A stretch of 64,000 bases of DNA from Torymus aiolomorphi (Eukaryota > Arthropoda > Insecta > Hymenoptera > Torymidae). Location: the NCBI GenBank assembly GCA_036365515.1, contig CM070874.1:214448942-214512941 (forward strand), written 5' to 3'. The translations under genes were made by a program, and so were the position numbers. Of the stretch, positions 34,855-46,700 are shown one piece after another (the first letter of the stretch is position 1; each line of letters starts with the position of its first letter). Below the pieces are notes generated by a model. The model was not told the DNA's origin. It ran no database searches and saw only the letters and a program-made list of their open reading frames with translations.

Positions 34855-36155
34855 GTAACGTAAATTATCGTACGTTCCAGCAGGCTTGCATATATTCGCA
34901 TATGTTCGTGTACGTTCGCGTACGTTTGGGTTACGATTCGGACATTGTGTACAGTATTATACGGAAACGTACGCGAACTTACAAGAATGTACGCGAACGT
35001 ACGCGAACGTACGCGAACGTACTCAAACGTACGGAACATACTTATATATACTGATATGTACGGCTTTATACATTATAAACATGAAATAAAGGTTGATAAG
35101 TAAATAGTTCTGTACGCCAACGTACGCTAACGTACGCCAACGTACGCGAACGTATGCCAACGTACGCGAACGTACGCGAACGTACGCGAACGAACGGAAA
35201 TATATTTATATATACGCATAAGTACGGCTTTGTATATTTTAAACATGAAATAAATGTTGATAAAAAATAGTTGTGTACGCCAACGTACGCGGACGTACTT
35301 TGCTGTACGTTGAAGTATGAAATTTTGCAGCTATAAAAATAATTTTATTCCACACTCGACCAAAATAGCCACCTTTCACCTCCGAAAATCGGGGCAAAAG
35401 TCGCATATATTTCCCACAAACCTCATCTGCGTGGCGAAAGTAAAAATAGGATATTTTTTTACAATTTTTACAATAATAATATTTATTTTGTAATACATCC
35501 ATGAAAATCTAGTGTAAAACAAAAAAAAAACGTGTCAGCCCCGCTTTTGAGAGTCAGACGGTGGCCACGGTCGAGTGTGGAATAATAGTATATTACGCAG
35601 CTAGGAAGGTAAAGAGTTGGCCAGTCCAGAGCACGTGAAAACATGTCCTCTGGGGTGGCCCTCTTTATCTCCGTGTTGCATATACGATTTTTCACCATAC
35701 CATACCATAAATGATGAAAAATACTATATGTAACACGAGACGAAAGTAGATTTTTCTCTTTGGTGGTTACTCGCTCCGCTCGGGCAGTAAACGAACGCTT
35801 GTGAACTATCTTGTCGCTCGGGCAGCAAACTCACTACTCGATACTGTAGATTTCTCTACGTTCGCGTACGTTTTCCGTACGTTGTTTAATAATAAAAAAA
35901 CATTTTTTTAGCAAATGTACGTTTTTGTAGTTTTGTACTTGATACTATAGATTTACGTATGTTCGCGTACGTTCGCGTACGTTTCCGTACGTATCCGTAC
36001 GATGGCGTACGTTTCCGTACGTTAAAGTATGAAATTTTTTCATAATAAAAATAATTTTTTTAGTAAATGTACGTTTTTGTAGTTTTTTACACGTTACTGC
36101 AGATTTTCGTATGTTCGCGTACGTTCGCGTACATTCACGTACGTTTGCGTACAAA
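34855..36155. repeat. foldback element with GTACG-rich inverted tandem repeats
   Basis: Left array (about 34860-35330) consists of ACGTACGCGAACGTACG words; right array (about 35855-36155) has the inverse CGTACGTTCGCGTACG. A 500-bp non-repetitive centre (35330-35850) contains no convincing gene. Sub-blocks containing ACGGCTTT.TA and AAACATGAAATAAA repeat within the left array. Every word includes the self-complementary GTAC. I find no transposase. Confidence 0.75.
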
Positions 36156-36658
36156 ATTGTCAAAAATAAGAGATTATAACAATAAGTCAGACACTTATTG
36201 CAGTCTAAAAAAAATTCACAGGTGTTTCGTCCAGGCTACTAGATTGGACTCATCAGTGATGATCTAGTAGCTGTCATCAGACACCTACCGCTCCATCGTA
36301 GCGGCCAAAGGTTTATAGACTGAGCCGCTCTTTTCGCTAGTGGAAAAGGGAAGCTCCATCTGTCGGTGCATTACTAACACAAGCACCGCGTTAAATATAA
36401 ATTTAAATGAAGCTAATTGCCTAGTGTAATATTTAATAATTGTTATGACGCTAATGTGCATAAAGGCAAAAAAACAATCTCATGTCCTTTTTTTTTATTA
36501 AAGGCCCAAATCGAAAAAATTTTTTTTTAGACTGCAATAAGTGTCTGACTTATTGTTATAATCTCTTATTTTTGACAATTTTTTTCGATTTGGGCTTTTA
36601 ATAAAAAAAAGGACATAAGATTGTTTTTTTGCCTTTATGCACATTAGCGTCATAACAA
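36156..36658. mobile_element. perfect-stem hairpin MITE plus extra copy of its loop
   Basis: 36436-36510 and 36580-36656 are inverted arms (GACGCTAATGTGCATAAAGGC and its complement; CCCAAATCG and CGATTTGGG). The loop sequence (AGACTGCAATAAGTGTCTG, 36527-36545) occurs a second time, inverted, at 36185-36210. The segment between has no ORF. Confidence 0.75.
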
Positions 36659-37428
36659 TTATAAAATATAGCTCTATTTGTAGCAAAAAAATATAGCTAT
36701 ATTTTCACCTTTCAATCTACCTATATTTCCATTTAATAATAAATTTATAGGTGTATTTACCAGTGAAAAATTAACTAAATTTTTACCTATTAGTAACTGT
36801 AAATTTCCATGCCACTAAATATATAACTGGATTTCCAGTTCTTCATAGGTGGATTTTAGCTAAATCTCCAGTTGTTAACAGGTGGATTTTAAAAATTTTA
36901 GCTAAATTTCCAGTTGTTAATAGGTCATATTCGTTTACTTAGATTTACAGCTAAAAATTTAACTAAATTTTCAGATAAAAAATACAACTAAATATCCAAC
37001 GAAATACAGCTGTATTTCAGGTCGATATAGCTATATTTTTAGCTGTTTTTTTAGCTATTTCTTTTAGCTGATTTTTATTAACAGGGCGTGCACGTTCTGA
37101 TATAAGTGTACACATGCGCATAGGTATACTTCTTGATAGACTGATTCTTGTAGAATGCGCCTGATAAATTTAAAAATTCTGCAATCGCATTTAAAGTTAA
37201 TGGCTACACTTGAATTGTCCAATAAAATTGCAGGATTTTAAAATTCAGTAAGCACGTTCCACGAGAATCAATGTCTATCGAGTGTACATACAGTCACATA
37301 CTCACACGTACATTAACACTGCAGTTACGCACTGATACATTTATAGTCATAATGTTTGTCAATTATGCAAGCACGTACACAGTTGTAAAAATAAAACTTA
37401 TTTTTTAATGTTGAATTTCGGCTAACTC
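36659..37428 (-). repeat. right long inverted repeat of the 19-kb block
   Basis: Inverted partner of 18192-18961, with scattered substitutions and small indels. Confidence 0.85.
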
Positions 37429-37439
37429 GCGCGATTAGT

Positions 37440-38103
37440 CGCGCGATATTTTTCAATAGAATGTGTTTTTAGTCACTTGCGTTGTGTGAGTCAAGCTTGT
37501 TAACGGTTCGTTTATTTTTACATTTACGAAAGCTGCATTAACTGTAGCTTGAGTAGCATCCATTGATTGGAGTGTGTTTGTAATATTAGACTCAGCTTCT
37601 GTATATAAGTGCAAAAGAGCATGATGCCTCCTTTTACATGTGAAACAACTATATTTTGTTTTGCAGCGATTCTGAGTATGACCGCTACATAAGCAATTGA
37701 AACAGACATTTTAAGATTTGACCAGTTCTCTTCTGTCCGCTACGGGCATTCGTGTGAACTGATCGCACTTAGCTAGAGTGTGTTCTGCGTTACAGAGGAT
37801 ATACTTAAGGGACTTAGGATTGCAGTCCTTAGAGCTTGTCTGCAACGAATGGACAGTGCTCGAATCGTTATCTCTTTTTGACACTTTTCCTTTCGCACCT
37901 TTTGACTTGGGGCTTGTGGAAGAATTGCTCGGGCTTTCTTTTCCGTCTTTCAGGTTTTCGATTTGACCTTTGATGAACTCTTTTAATTGAGCAGTAGCAG
38001 ATGGAGTGTCGTTCGAGCTGTCTATGGATTTCTTCCATTCCTTTTTAGGCACGACCGCTTCTCGGGAGAGCCTTATATTTTTGTCAGGGCGAAAATTGCA
38101 CAC
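37440..38103 (-). pseudogene. BEL/Pao gag fragment with zinc knuckles
   Basis: Minus-strand Gag segment of a BEL/Pao element. It contains CNAEHTLAKCDQFTRM and VADRRELVKS (38103-37711) and, after a frame change near 37710, a CFNCLCSGHTQNRCK knuckle followed by CKRRHHALLH. These are the characteristic Cys/His arrays before BEL protease. It stops at the right inverted repeat of the 19-kb block. It points toward that block, as does the BEL pol relic on the other side (16797-18191, plus strand), so the two are not halves of one simply interrupted copy. Confidence 0.8.
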
Positions 38104-38519
38104 TTAAAATTCTAAAAATGGACAACATAAAAACTATTTTCCACCCAAAATAAGTTTATTTTAAGCGTTTTCCGAGATGTATGTATGTCTGTACGTATGT
38201 ATGTGATCAAGTAAACTGATTATCTCAGCGAAATTTCCATAGATCCAGACGAGCTTTGGAGAACATACTCTTCTAATTATAAGTAACTGACAGTTCTCAA
38301 CCGGGCCGAATCGATCGACAAATAAAAAAATGCCAGAGGAAATAAAAATTTGAAAAAATCGATTTTTGGATATATGGTGAACACAATTAACTTTAAGTCA
38401 AAAACAACAATTGCATCTGCTAAAATTAATTAAAATACGACTTTTTTACATTGAACATTTTTTTCTACGAACAATATTTCGCAATAGAATATCGAAAAAC
38501 CGCTAAAAACATCAAAAAT
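38104..38519. other. AT-rich DNA, no gene
   Basis: Includes a short ATGTATGTCTGTACGTATGT run near 38177 and an AAATTTCCATAGATCC phrase. No ORF or element boundary is recognised. Confidence 0.35.
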
Positions 38520-39175
38520 AGTCGTTTTTTGCTATTACTTTGCAGGATTTGACTTTACACAAAAATGTTAAACATAAAAGTTGTAGATAATATTAAAACA
38601 AAACTTTTTCCAATTCAACATTTTTTTGTACAACGAATTCCTGACGAGTTAAATCCCAAAAAAAAGATTTTTGATGCCTAAACGTACATAAAATGGCCGA
38701 TTTTCGTTTATAGCTTAGCAGGATTTGATTTTATACAAAAATGTTAAATACAAAAGTTGTAGATAATATTTAAACAAAACTTTTTTTCATTTAACATTTT
38801 TATATAAAATCAATTCCTGACGAGTTAGACCTATAAGAATGATTTTAAACGCCTAAATATACATAAAATGGACGATTTTCGGCTATAACTTGACAGGATT
38901 TGATTTCACGCCAAAATGTTACATACAAAAGTTATAGATAATATTAAAACAAAACATTTTCCTATTGAACATTTTCATATAAAATGAATTCCTGACGAGT
39001 TAGATCTATAAAAACGATTTTTTTAATGTCTCAATACACTCTACACAGTCAATTTTCGCTTATTATTTAACAGAATTCGAATTTGCACAGAAATATTAGA
39101 TACAATAGCTATAAATAAGATTGAAAAAATCGATTTACCATTCCAAAGATAATATAATTAAAAACGAAAATATAA
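38520..39175. repeat. ~175-bp tandem repeat, about 3.7 copies
   Basis: GCAGGATTTGA-type starts recur near 38535, 38711, 38889 and 39066. Each is followed by ACAAAAATGTTA, AAAAGTTGTAGATAATATT and TTCCTGACGAGTTA. The copies diverge steadily toward the right. Confidence 0.85.
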
Positions 39176-39243
39176 TAGTAAGATACAACATTACATTTTA
39201 TTACTACGAGGGGTGTTCAAAAAGTAAGTTTCCCTAGTCTGCC

Positions 39244-39490
39244 TGTAGGGATTCTGTACCCACGGGTCTCCTCACGTTCCAGGAAAGGAAGGGGGAGAGG
39301 AGAATAAAGAGTCGGAGAGTTAATAATAACGAGGAGGTTTATTGAAGGTAAGGAGGTACAGCGGATTACGTCCGCACGCTCGTAACACTGAGCAACGACT
39401 GCCGCTCGCAGGCGGCTTTACGCAGAGCGCGACATGGCGGCTTCCTCCACTCTCGCAGTTAGAGTGAGAAGGAAGTTCGCAGTCCCTACA
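39244..39490. mobile_element. short solo LTR in the mariner 5' region
   Basis: A 247-bp segment begins TGTAGGGA, ends TCCCTACA and is flanked by TGCC on both sides (39240-39243, 39491-39494). It contains AATAAAGAG and a GC-rich middle. The 4-bp duplication suits a gypsy-group LTR. Confidence 0.85.
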
Positions 39491-39619
39491 TGCCGTTTTG
39501 CCCCAGCGCCATCTAGCGAGCTGGGACCGAACATAGTTTTAGTTTAGGATATACCGATAAGAGCGGAACCGGTCTTAGCTGCCGAAAAAATATTTTTCAT
39601 CAGTACCGGCTCGGAAATC

Positions 39620-40137
39620 ATGGAGCTACCTGTGAAAAACGTGTCCACCTGTGAGTTGCGTGCAGTTATTCGCTTTTTAACTGCAAAAGGGCTTAATGGC
39701 AACGAAATTCACACTGAATTAGTGCATATTTATGGTGACAAATACATGAGTGTGCAAATGATGCGTCGGTGGCGTACATATTTTCTCGAGGGACGCGGAG
39801 AAGTTCATGATGAGCAGCGTGCAGGCAGGCCAAAAACCGCCATTACAGAAAACCGCCATTCAGCAAAAAAACACAAACCTTACTGGAAAAATTCAAATGG
39901 GAAATTGTTGATCACCCACCCTACTCTCCAGATCTCGCACCAAGTGACTTTTTTCTTTTTCCTAAATTAAAGGAAAGTTTGGGTGGCCATCACTTCAATT
40001 CAAATGATGAAGTGAAAGACATCGTTAAATTATTCTTTAAAAAACAGGGCAAGGATTTTTATAAACAAGGTTTGTCAAAGCTTGAGAACAGATATAAAAA
40101 ATGTATTGAAGTCCAAGGGGACTATGTAGAAAAATAG
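39620..40137 (+). pseudogene. mariner transposase remnant, centre deleted
   Basis: The N-terminal part (39620 to about 39865) has the mariner helix-turn-helix start (ELRAVIRFLTAKG, MRRWRTYFLEGRGE, RAGRPKTA). It then jumps, with a frame change near 39890, to the C-terminal part containing PPYSPDLAPSDFFLF and ending GDYVEK at 40137. The first two catalytic Asp residues lie in the deleted segment; only the third (LAPSD) remains. Confidence 0.9.
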
Positions 40138-40239
40138 TTTATAAGTCAAACAATAAATACATATGTTACTTTAACCTAAAAATTGTGTTTTGCTTTTTTC
40201 CCGGAGCAGGGAAACTTACTTTTTGAACACCTCTCGTAT

Positions 40240-41067
40240 ATGCGATGGGATAAACACATTAGAAGAATAATTAATGAGACAACATATCTACTCTCCTTCT
40301 TTTACAAAAACATAAATATTATGCAAACTAAAACATTTTTAATATATTATGCTCTTTTTAATAAGATTACAAATTATGGGATAATGGTTTTGGGTGGTTT
40401 ATATGTGAATAGTCTAAGATCTTAGCAAAATCTTCAAAATAGAATCTTTAAAACCAAATATGAAAATTCTTTTGTGATTGAAGGATGCCCTTTTAATATT
40501 GAACAATTATTTTGTTTTGAAGAATTGTTTTGTTTTGAACAATTATTCTGTTTTCTATTATGAGGAACTAATAAAAAAGTAGATATCAGAAACAAGCCAT
40601 TAATACAAGAAATAAAAGTATACAGATACCAATAAAATAAAACAATAACTAACAAAAACTGCTGCATAGAAGCTGTCAGAACTTATAATTTCTTAACAAA
40701 TGATCTAATGAACTTAAAATGTAATAGAATTAAAATTAGAAAAAGTATAAAGATTGGATTGGTGAAAAATATATAATTAATTACATTATGTTACTGTTTT
40801 GATAATAAATTTAAGAAATTTTATATAAGATTACACAGCTTAACCTATTAACTATGTTCACAGGATCTAAACGATATAAACGAATTGCTCACATTAGTTT
40901 TTTTTTTCTTTTTTCTTTCTGAGATAAAAATGAATAAATGTTGTGTTATAAAATTAATATGTAATTTAGCTAGTAAGTTTTCTTTTATCCATTGTCTTAG
41001 GTAGTTGATTTACCTATGTAAGATTTACTTTGTAAATTTCTGGTTTCAATAAATAAATAAATAAATA
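40240..41067 (+). pseudogene. non-LTR (LINE) retrotransposon 3' fragment
   Basis: 40240-40425 encodes the tail of a reverse transcriptase: KHIRRIINETTYLLSFFYK, then LIYYALFNKITNYGIMVLGG, the thumb region that follows the catalytic palm in Jockey/CR1-like LINEs. The rest is broken by stops. The segment ends in an (AATA)n-type tail (TCAATAAATAAATAAATAAA near 41046-41067), the usual 3' end of a LINE. It is 5'-truncated, as most LINE copies are. Confidence 0.75.
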
Positions 41068-42405
41068 ATTATAAATTAATGTTGAACTAAAAGAATCAAT
41101 ATTATGTAATCTTATATAAGTACACATTAAAGTATTTAATATCATATTTATAAAAAAAACTCTTGTGTAATGTATGTTATAGATTTTAAAACAAGGCAAA
41201 TTTCCATATATAACGAATGTAATATTCTAGCTGACTCTGTCAGTCTTACAGTGTGATAAAAATCTATTAGATAAGAAAGTCTCACAGAGAAGTCTGCGAA
41301 ATACATAATAATGTATTTTAATGCAACAAACCCCCTGAGACGAGTTCTTTTATCTTGACTAAACTTATAAATTGATAAGCCAAACTAATCTTATGAATAA
41401 TAACTACCTACCCGAACCGCATCTAAACATACACTGCACTTTTTAAGTTTTCTCCGAGTACCTCATTACCTATCCCCTCACATTCTACAGCACTGACAGA
41501 CACTCTCAAATTACTGCTGGAGCTGCAGAGACAGCAAAGTAGAGCTGGCCGACTCAGATTGGCACTACTCCAAAGACACCAGCCTGTTCAGGATAATATA
41601 ACTGTAACAGCCAGTCGCTAAATCAATAGCTACACCATCTTCTCGATAGGAAGAACTGGTAGAGACCTTCAGTTATTTTACTGCCAGAAACAACCTTAGC
41701 TTAGGAGTCGACTAAGGCACATGTAACAGATTAACTAAACACAGTCACTATACTCTATGAGCCAAGCAGGAAGAATTGAGCACCTAAAAACCACATATAG
41801 CTAATGAATAGATGACACAAACAACATTACCACACTCAAGAAAGAGTTTGTAGCAATGCTCGTTGTTTACTTCTCTCACTGCCCCAGATACCTGTAACAA
41901 AAGAAAAATACCATCAACCCACCCATCAGAGGTTAGAAAATATACCACCTGTGCTTTGTCGTTGAAACTCAAATTTTCACAATTTTCACGGGCTGCCCTT
42001 AATAATAAACATGACAATCTAAATATTTCAAACAATTGTAAATCTCTGAAACTATTAGCTGTTTTCCTATACTTTGTTAATGATCTATTGGTATCAGCTT
42101 CAGATATTTAATTTATTTCACATATTAACTAGAAAAATAATTGCACTCCTATCGTAAGTGCTTGACTGATCAGTATATAACAAGTTCAGGTTATAATTAT
42201 AAATCATCCAATGATCATTTATATACCTCTGGTAATCCATTTGTGTACTATACAGCTCTCAATCTTCACCATGCAAGAGCACTATCTCCCTCTAATCACT
42301 TAAAAAAGTATACCTTTTAAAATAACAAATATACTTTTATAATAAAAATAAGAATACAGTTAAATATTTAATTAATCATTAATACATAAAATACACTCAC
42401 AAACT
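41068..42405. other. AT-rich intergenic DNA, no gene recognised
   Basis: Contains only short ORFs (for example 83 codons on the minus strand at 41784-42035) without domains I know. No repeat boundary is obvious. It may be single-copy host DNA. Confidence 0.35.
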
Positions 42406-42558
42406 TCATTTATCGCTTGTACAGATAACTTTGAATCCGCAAAATTTCTCATCCATTTTAAATTCATATTCAGGATTAGAAAATTGTTTTAAGAATGGTT
42501 GAGGATCCGAAATTACTGGAAAAGATAACTTATAACATTCCTTTACTAGATCAAAAAT
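42406..42558 (-). CDS. candidate terminal exon of an unidentified host gene
   Basis: On the minus strand a TTTGCAG acceptor is followed by a frame open for 50 codons ending in TGA at 42406-42408, with a protein-like composition (for example LVKECYKLSFPVISDPQ and EKFCGFKVICTSDK). An open frame of this length after a good acceptor is uncommon in such AT-rich DNA. I do not recognise the protein. No upstream exon was found between here and the EnSpm end at 43076, so earlier exons may lie beyond that insertion or be lost. It could be a chance frame. Confidence 0.35.
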   Translation of the reverse strand: MFDLVKECYKLSFPVISDPQPFLKQFSNPEYEFKMDEKFCGFKVICTSDK

Positions 42559-43075
42559 CTGCAAATATAAATTTACACATTACACGTATGAAAATAGGTT
42601 GATTAAAATCACAGTCATACTTGTAAAAAGCTATTCTTCTACTACTTCTACACATTAAATAGCATCATCTATATATACTAGTACTTTTAGTTTTTATAAG
42701 AAATAAATCATTTTTAGTAAAAAAAATAAGACCAAAATAGACCGACTTTTAATATATTAACTTTATAAATTATATCTGTACAACTATAAAGCTTTTAATT
42801 AATAACAGTCTTTTTTTTTACTTGTATTTTATTTATGACTGATGAGTATATTTATGTGTGCATATAAAGTGACTATCAAATATAGTTAATAATGTTGTAT
42901 ATAAAAAATTCTAACTTAAATACTTTCATGTACAAATTGAATATTAAAAAATATCCAGTTGTTACAGATCAAGACAGTGTGATATTTAAAATATATAACT
43001 ATGAGTCAAAATCAAAATTGCCTTTTTCATATAAATAAGATAAAAAATACCATCACATTTAATCCAAATTTATCT
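42559..43075. other. AT-rich DNA, possible intron
   Basis: No ORF or repeat is recognised between the candidate exon and the left end of the EnSpm element. Confidence 0.35.
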
Positions 43076-43129
43076 ACTTCACCCTGCTGAAAATGTTTGC
43101 TGGAAAAAAAATGATACTAATTGATAGAA

Positions 43130-43330
43130 AGTGATAAAAAGTGTTAAAAAATAAAAGGAAGTGATACAAAGTGAAAAAAAATGAAAAAAAGTGATAATAA
43201 GTAATAAAAAGTGATAATCTTTGTTGGGATTTGGACATTTTATCAGTTTTTATTATTTTTTTTCATTTTTTTTTTAATTCTTGCATTTTTTAGAAATACA
43301 TATTATTTTTTATCGAAACATATTAGTTTC
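43130..43330. repeat. EnSpm left subterminal repeats
   Basis: Multiple GTGATAAAAAGTG and GTGATAATAAG words, followed by T-rich inverse words (TTTTTATTATTTTTTTTC). These are typical binding-site arrays near CACTA ends. Confidence 0.75.
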
Positions 43331-43775
43331 TATCAATTTCCTATTTTTTCTTGTAGTTAATAAAAAAAAATGATATTATTAATCTTTTATTGAATAATAA
43401 AAACATATTTTCTTTTTATGTTTGAATAATATTTTAGCTGAGTTTATGATTATTTACCTGCACTAATATGTATGAGTTTTTCTTAAAGATAGACAAATTT
43501 AATTTGTTTTTAAGCCTCTTGCTAAACGACCGTCAAATTAGAGTACATTGTTTCAGAGTAGTAATGTTTCAATATTGGTTTTGTTTTGACCTTTGTACTA
43601 ATATATAAATATACCTTCCATATAGAAATCTGACGGACGAATAGCAGAGGCGTAAAATTATGAAATAAAAATTTTTGATTTATATGAATATTTTTGTATG
43701 TAGTAGGTTTAAATCAAATACAAAGTATTGAATTTTAATCAAGAAAAGTTTTTATTTTTGAACATATATATAGTC

Positions 43776-46700
43776 TTAATCTCTGAAACACCCATCCGTT
43801 ATACTACACAAGTAATTTTTACCACTGCGAGATGTTAAAATACATTGTCTTTTCAAATCTTTGGGAGTACAAAAATATAATATATTTGATTCTAAGTAAC
43901 ATTCTTGTATATGCTGAATTCTAGGTATGTTAAATGTATTTCCATCCATTACTACTAAAGAATTAAAAAAAATAATTATTTTATTTTGCCTACTAGATTC
44001 AATAACACAAATATTAGTAATAACTCCTTTGACTCCGGAATGGGTTTCTACAACAGAATCATCTATTTTCAGATGTTCCGAGTAGTTTCTTGTCGTATAT
44101 CGAATACCATCATGAATCATTTTTTGATAGCTTAGACAAGAACCAATATAATTTAATCCTTGCTCTTGTTCATTAAATACGTAATTTTTTCCTGCTCCAA
44201 TGGCGACAGTAGAATTTAGTTTAATACAACATTGAATGCGGTGTTCAAAATCCTCCGAAAATTCTAAAACTCGTGGTCCAATAGAGAATAATGTTGAAAA
44301 TGTTGGAATCGCTCTGTAAAATAAATAACGTTTAGCTATTTGAACTGTAACTCCTGTAGGACTTTTTTTCATCTGCAGTAACAGGCGATTTTCATTTTCA
44401 AAAGCAAATGCATCATGCATGTACAAAGGTCCCAAGTTTTGTACACTTCTTGGAATGTGTAGTAATAGATGTACGTTGTATACCATATTTTCTTGTCCAA
44501 AATATTTTTGAAAATCAATGACAAACTCGACTAACAATCTATTTGCACAAGATAAATCGGAAGAACTGATGGAGTTTCGTAACAAAATTTCAATGCTACA
44601 TACTAATTTTGTCAGATGATCAAAATATTTGTGAAGAAGTATTCCTACTAAACATATTAAACAATAATTAATCAGCCATGAGCGCCACTCAGATGCTTTC
44701 CAAAAATTACGTATCGTTAATGATCGTGGCGTTCTTGTAATACTTTTGGGTGCTTTTATAGACATCAGACGTCTATCGATTTCAGCTATATTATTTGGAG
44801 AACCAACGTAATAGGGTGCATTAGGAACACTGAGAATTAGATTTGTGTACTGATCGACAACTCCTAAATAAACGCAGTGGATGCTGTCTGGCATCATCCC
44901 ATCTGCTAAATTAAAATATTTTAAATTCATTAACGATGATGGACCTTTCACTCCATTAACTGGAATAATTCTTGTGTTTCCTGTTCCTTTATCTCGTATA
45001 TGAGTTGCCAACATATCCTTGATAATATTTTTGTGAGTTCGGATCTCAGGAACAGCTATAGTTATTGGATATATTCGTGCACCATTTACATTTTCTGTAG
45101 GGTGATGACAAAATGTACAACCATAGAATCCATTAAATTGCTTCATATTCAATAAAGAACATCGACAAACAGAATCGACGCAACAACATAAAGGAATGAA
45201 TTTTGATTTTATTGACTGTCCTTGCATTAGCCATGTTACTCCTTCTGATGCTAAATTATTCAGTTCATTTATAACTGGCTGTAGAAATGTATTCATTGTA
45301 GATTTCTTTTCGTCTACCCATAGTCCTATCAGTACAATATGTTCATTTCTTATTTTAGGAGGTAGTTCATTGATTCGTAAGTATATAGGCCACACGCTTG
45401 TAGGACTAGAGTCACTTGCCTGGCATCCATCTGTATTAAAAACATAAGAAAAGTTCCACTTATCAGCCAATACATTGCCTGGTGATGAAAGACTTTTATA
45501 CAAATTGCCATCATAAATATCTTCAATGTTGTCCATACTTTTTTTCTGGCGGTTGTTTCTGTACTCTAAATTAGCTTGAACAAGTGGATTCTGAAGCAAT
45601 TCTTTTAACTGCGCTTTTACATCAAGAGTTAAGAAATATGGTGCGGTTTTTGCATCATTTAATTTTATCTCACAAAAAGGACAAAATATTATGTTCGGTA
45701 ATTCTGAGTGATTTCCTACATAATAGTTGCAATCCCGACAGTATATATGATATGCATACCAGTCCTTATGTTCCGAAAAAAATTGAAATAGTTTGTACTT
45801 GCTAATATTTAGAACATCCGTGTCAAACAATTTATTAATTAAATTGAAAATATCCAGCATTGCTTCCCAAGTAAGTGAGTGTCGTACACCCATTAACATA
45901 CACATTAATATAATTTCGCCAAAGCTAATGTTGGTTTTTTTACATAACTTTTCATTAAGAAAGTCCTTATTATTATCTAAATTTCTAGCAACCTATATAA
46001 ATAGTAAAATAATTTTATTTAGTATTTTTGTTAAAAGAATAATAAAATTTTTAATAATTTTTCACAATTTTTAAAATTATTTATTTCTGATTTCATGTGT
46101 AAAAGATATATAATTTAGAATAATTAGCAATTTATTGGCCAAACGTTCATTAATTGCGAATAAATTATTAAAAATTGTATGTTTTATTAATTAATAATTG
46201 TAATAAAAATGATTCACCTTTAATTTTTTATAAAATTCCTTCTCTTCTTTATCTTCATCGGATCCATCTAGTGAATACACTGTATTCTCAAGTCTTAATA
46301 TGGCCTAAAATTTTCAATTTAATATTAATATTAATATAAATAATGCATAAAATTTGAAGCTGAAATTTGAAAATGTAGTTAATACTCTAAAGGCGGATTT
46401 CCTTCGTGATTTAGATAACTACATACAATACATAGAAAACTCACTTGAATCCAGTCTTCATCGTCTTTAGTTCTGAATTCATATTCTCCATAAGTTGTTA
46501 TTTCATTTTGATTCTTTTCTAGGACCGATTGAACGTCTTCAATACCTGTCATTCCTTCAAATTGTTCGGCAGAAACATCTCTTGTCTGGATAAATGTATC
46601 ATCTTCAGCATCCGAACCACTGCTATCATTTTTTAAATTTACACCTGCCATCTAACCAAAATTTACTTTGTTTAAAATCATCGTTACATTTTCATTGCAC

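Larger units (their letters stand above)
18192..37428. mobile_element. ~19.2-kb block bounded by long inverted repeats
   Basis: The ends 18192-18961 and 36659-37428 are inverted copies of about 770 bp. They share a TTAGC.GAAATTCAACATTAA start, a TATTGGACAA block and dense subterminal GCTAAA/TAGCTATAT motifs. The interior holds nested elements: a MITE, a Transib, a palindrome with copia and TTAA-MITE insertions, and foldback repeats. I find no transposase for the outer repeats and no clean target duplication. The block may be a non-autonomous giant or a rearranged inverted duplication. Confidence 0.6.
39207..40236 (+). mobile_element. internally deleted mariner with a solo LTR inserted
   Basis: TIRs CGAGGGGTGTTCAAAAAG and CTTTTTGAACACCTCTCG are flanked by TA (39205-39206, 40237-40238). 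After removing the solo LTR the element is under 0.8 kb, short of the ~1.3 kb of an intact mariner. The deletion removed the middle of the transposase. Confidence 0.9.

Noticed and set aside
18192..37428. Maverick/Polinton identity for the 19-kb inverted-repeat block
   Set aside because: Size and long TIRs would fit, but there is no protein-primed DNA polymerase, retroviral-like integrase of that type, packaging ATPase or capsid gene; the only integrase belongs to a bounded copia insertion.
43130..43215. AAAAAGTGATAA array as a simple microsatellite
   Set aside because: A matching inverted array at 60875-60960 near the other end of the EnSpm element shows that it is a subterminal repeat.
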